NCBI GenBank assembly: GCA_019648995.1
Contig: BLXT01004836.1
Span: 84,649 to 104,683, forward strand
DNA from: Plakobranchus ocellatus
Taxonomy: Eukaryota; Mollusca; Gastropoda; Plakobranchidae
Direction: 5' to 3'
Length of the DNA: 20,035 nt
Part shown: in pieces, positions 17,628 through 20,035 of the stretch
Position numbering within the stretch: position 1 is the first letter of the stretch
Layout of the letters: each line of letters opens with the position of its first letter
Made by a program: the position numbers and the translations under genes
The notes under the pieces: model-generated
Databases searched by the model: none
What the model saw: the letters and a program-made list of their open reading frames with translations, nothing else
Told to the model about the DNA's origin: nothing

Positions 17628-19166
17628 AATCTAGTTCATTTGGTAAGTGTTATCGGTGGGCCTAAACAACAAACACTCCGCAGAAACTCGCAGGGATCGT
17701 AGATGGTAAGGATTACCCTTACTTGGAAGTTGTTCCCTGGTGTGAACATTTTTCCAAAATCTGATCAAGATATAAATCTATTTGCAGATTCATTTTTGGT
17801 TGTATCAGTTATCGTTACTAGACTTATATGCAGATATGAACATCCAAAAGAAAGATGGGCATTGGTGAAGGATGTTAGTTAGAGTTAGAGGATGTCAGAT
17901 TTTTAAATTATGAAAAAGATGAGATGTAAAGAAAATGTACTTTCTTTTCACATGATTTACTGGTTATAATATGATAAACAAATTTATTAGCAGTCTAGCA
18001 GGAATAGATATTCCTTTTTTTTTGTGTGCATATTTAGAGGTTTTGGAGAAGGAACAATTCTCCGTCTTGCAAGTTTTTGCGCCTGCAAATTTTTTTTTTT
18101 ACCTTTTCTTGTGCTCCTGATAGGCTTAGAAATCATTTACTTACGTTTGCTGGTATTTGTTTTGAAGGGAATATTCAACTTTGTGCCAATAATATGAATA
18201 GAATCATTTATTTATATTTATTTCTATCAAGAATTTGTGACAATTTTTTCATTAAGACTGGAGTCCTTTATCCCTCCTCACCATCTGACGTGTGGATATC
18301 TTTACTCTGATGCCATAGTCTATCAAAACATAATCATAGCTTTATGCATTTTATCCCTTCCTCGTTACTTTAGTCTGTGAATTATAATATTAAAAGAGTC
18401 TGAATTTTATTTGCAATGTGACTCACTCAGTGTTATCTTTCTATCTTGTTGTATCTTGCTCTCTAAAATACAAGTCAGTGTGTACAAGAAGCTGATGAAG
18501 AATGTATGTATGATTTATAATTACATATTTGTAAAGCACATAATTGTGCAAAATAAAGATTAAGTAATTTATATTTTATAGAGCACAAGTATCAAGGTGT
18601 TTTGTTGCTGCACTTATATTTATCAGAAAGGTTATTCTTTTCTGATGCCTCTGTATTGGTTCCTCACGGTTGCTGCTCTCGAGAGGTGACTCTCCACACA
18701 TTCAGTTTTTATTTGCAACTTTTTATGTTGTTTAGATAATAAATCTTGAAATACAGATCAGGTCCATCCCGAAAAGTTGCATATCTTATTTTGAGACAGT
18801 CCAAAAAAGTTAAATTTGCCAAAAGTATTTTTAAGGAAAACATAATTAATTAGACTTTTCCTTTTTCAAATATTTTTTTTTTTGTCTAAAGAAAAAAGAC
18901 TAAAGGCTATTTAAATATCTTAGGCTTAAAATTAGTTCAGTTATATTCAGTTTTCACCTATGTAAGGCTCAAATTAAAAACAAAAAAATTATGAATGTAT
19001 AACAAATATGATTCAAAATGTATCTAATATTATATGACTCGAAACTCATGCTGACTGTTTTTAGGACTCCTAAATGTACATGTATGCTTTTCTTTGCCTA
19101 ATGTCACTTAAAACTTTATTCTCCATCTCCCCTTCCTTCTCCTTTACATTCTGATTTCCTTTGTAG
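17628..19166. other. Non-coding stretch, probably intron or 5' flank
   Basis: AT-rich sequence leads up to the splice acceptor at 19166. AATAAA at about 18552 is followed by a second A/T-rich block, but no upstream exon was found to which it could belong. The 77-codon open frame at 18077-18310 has no recognisable character. Whether this is intron or intergenic DNA cannot be told from here. Confidence 0.5.
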
Positions 19167-19837
19167 AAATTTTGGCAGCAATCATATGCTGCTCAGATCA
19201 TACCATGTCTGCAAATTTACCAGAGGAAATTCCAGTGCAGCATCTTGAAGTGTCTAACAGTCATACAACAATGGACACTTCTAATCCCTGTCTTCTGGAG
19301 AGAGATGTCCCTCCTGATGAATCTGCGGACGTTGAGCCAACTCAGGCTGATCTTGGCATTCCACAAACAGATTTACAGAGCCAATATGACCCATGCATTT
19401 CAAACACCAGCAGCCAAGATTGCTCAAACCCTCTTAATCCAAATGGTTCCCAACATTCCACGCACTCCCTTGCTGCTGTAAGTGTAAATCTTAATCCCAA
19501 CTCAGGTCCAGATTCTCAGAGTACTGGTGATGAGATAGATAAAAAGATCACAGACTTATCCTCTGCGGCTGGGACTGCTTTAGTTGGTGATGGTTTGGCG
19601 CCAGATACTATTGATGAGTCTGTTGCTGTGGATGAAGGTGTTAAAATATCTGAGCCTGATCTTAATGTGACGATGGATACAGCTGTCCCCTTGAGTGCAA
19701 CAGATGACAAAAATTGTACCCCTCAAGGAGCATATTTATCACATCAAGACAAAGCTGAAACCTTAGAACTTTGTCAAAATCGCGAACCCAGTACGTCAGA
19801 AACTCAACAGACATCTGGTAACATGAGTCATGACCAG
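19167..19837 (+). CDS. Exon of an unidentified gene (coding from ATG 19205)
   Basis: A long pyrimidine-rich tract ending TTTCCTTTGTAG marks an acceptor at 19166, and CAG|GTACGT a donor at 19837/19838. In this frame the only upstream stop-free stretch begins after TAA at 19109-19111 and contains no ATG. The first ATG, 19205, has A at -3 (ACCATGT), a favourable context. From there the exon codes 211 residues and ends in phase 0; read-through would reach a stop at 19901-19903. The product begins MSANLPEEIPVQHLEVSNSH and is rich in Asp, Glu, Ser, Thr, Asn and Pro. It has repeated S/T-x-D/E words and no signal peptide, membrane segment, Cys/His pattern or known fold, so it is probably a disordered acidic N-terminal region. 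Base composition is visibly richer in G and C than its flanks. Alternatively the exon is internal, with the frame entering at 19167. I do not recognise the gene. Confidence 0.68.
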
Positions 19838-19920
19838 GTACGTTGTACTGAAACAAAAACATTTTTTCATTTGGACATGTCTGATTATCTAAGAACTGTG
19901 TAATATAAAAAATGTGCAAT
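19838..19920 (+). other. Start of intron after the exon
   Basis: The sequence becomes AT-rich after the GTACGT donor. The open frame persists for 21 more codons to TAA at 19901-19903, so an unspliced form would end there. Confidence 0.5.
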
Positions 19921-20035
19921 ACTCGGGCCTGCCAACCCTCACGAATTTTTCAGGAAAATCCCGAACCGACATGGCCGCTCCCGATATCCCGAAAACGTCA
20001 AAATGTTCCCGAATTATGTTTTTAGAGAGAAGAAG
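19921..20035. repeat. Possible dispersed repeat, cut by the window edge
   Basis: Composition changes sharply to GC-richer sequence in which CCCGA words recur (about 19956, 19979, 19987, 20010), starting at CTGCCAACCCTCACGAA. This looks like the end of a transposable element inside the intron, but only one end is visible and no family is assigned. Confidence 0.4.

Noticed and set aside
19516..19919. Minus-strand open frames opposite the exon
   Set aside because: They are shadows of the better-supported plus-strand exon, which has splice signals and a good-context ATG.
1..20035. CRISPR array, prokaryotic operon, or phage genes
   Set aside because: No regularly spaced identical repeats, no ribosome-binding sites or dense coding, and clear animal-type SINE, LINE and splice signals.

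Overview
The window looks like nuclear DNA of an invertebrate animal, not a bacterium or phage. It is AT-rich, full of homopolymer runs and microsatellites, and has almost no long open reading frames. It carries tRNA-derived SINEs, decayed retrotransposons and one convincing intron-bounded exon. The repeat style (tRNA-SINEs with T-rich tails, frequent AGATCTAGATCT-type motifs, long GA/CT tracts) suggests a lophotrochozoan, perhaps a gastropod mollusc. That placement is an inference. A 4-base N gap and a poly-G run at base 1 mark it as a draft-assembly piece.

Layout. 1-2.8 kb is AT-rich non-coding DNA with one SINE on the minus strand (1385-1654, 12-bp target-site duplication). 2.9-3.2 kb is a compositionally distinct island with candidate regulatory motifs. 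3.2-7.7 kb is non-coding DNA with an 84-bp tandem duplication, a TG/GC microsatellite and a MITE-like inverted-repeat element (6139-6397). About 8.2-10.25 kb holds old diverged repeats, mainly a ~563-bp unit present almost three times. A second SINE copy on the plus strand (10454-10737, perfect 11-bp duplication) lies just beyond them. 11.6-12.1 kb is microsatellite DNA.

12.4-13.74 kb is the most informative part. A 5'-truncated, frameshifted LINE reverse-transcriptase C-terminus is split by a 700-bp solo LTR on the minus strand. The LTR has TG...CA ends, a 5-bp target-site duplication, a TATA box and an AATAAA signal. 14.47-15.48 kb is two long purine-only tracts, one with the assembly gap inside. 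15.78-16.08 kb has a weak decayed coding trace, followed by a GA/G microsatellite. 17.1-17.6 kb contains two long inverted-repeat pairs in an interleaved A-B-A'-B' order. 17.6-19.1 kb is non-coding.

The only probable host gene is at the right edge. An exon at 19167-19837 has a strong polypyrimidine tract and AG acceptor, a good-context ATG at 19205 and a GTACGT donor. It would encode a 211-residue acidic, Ser/Thr-rich, probably disordered N-terminus of a protein I do not recognise, continuing past the window. No RNA genes, CRISPR arrays or operons are visible, and no working set of genes acts together here.
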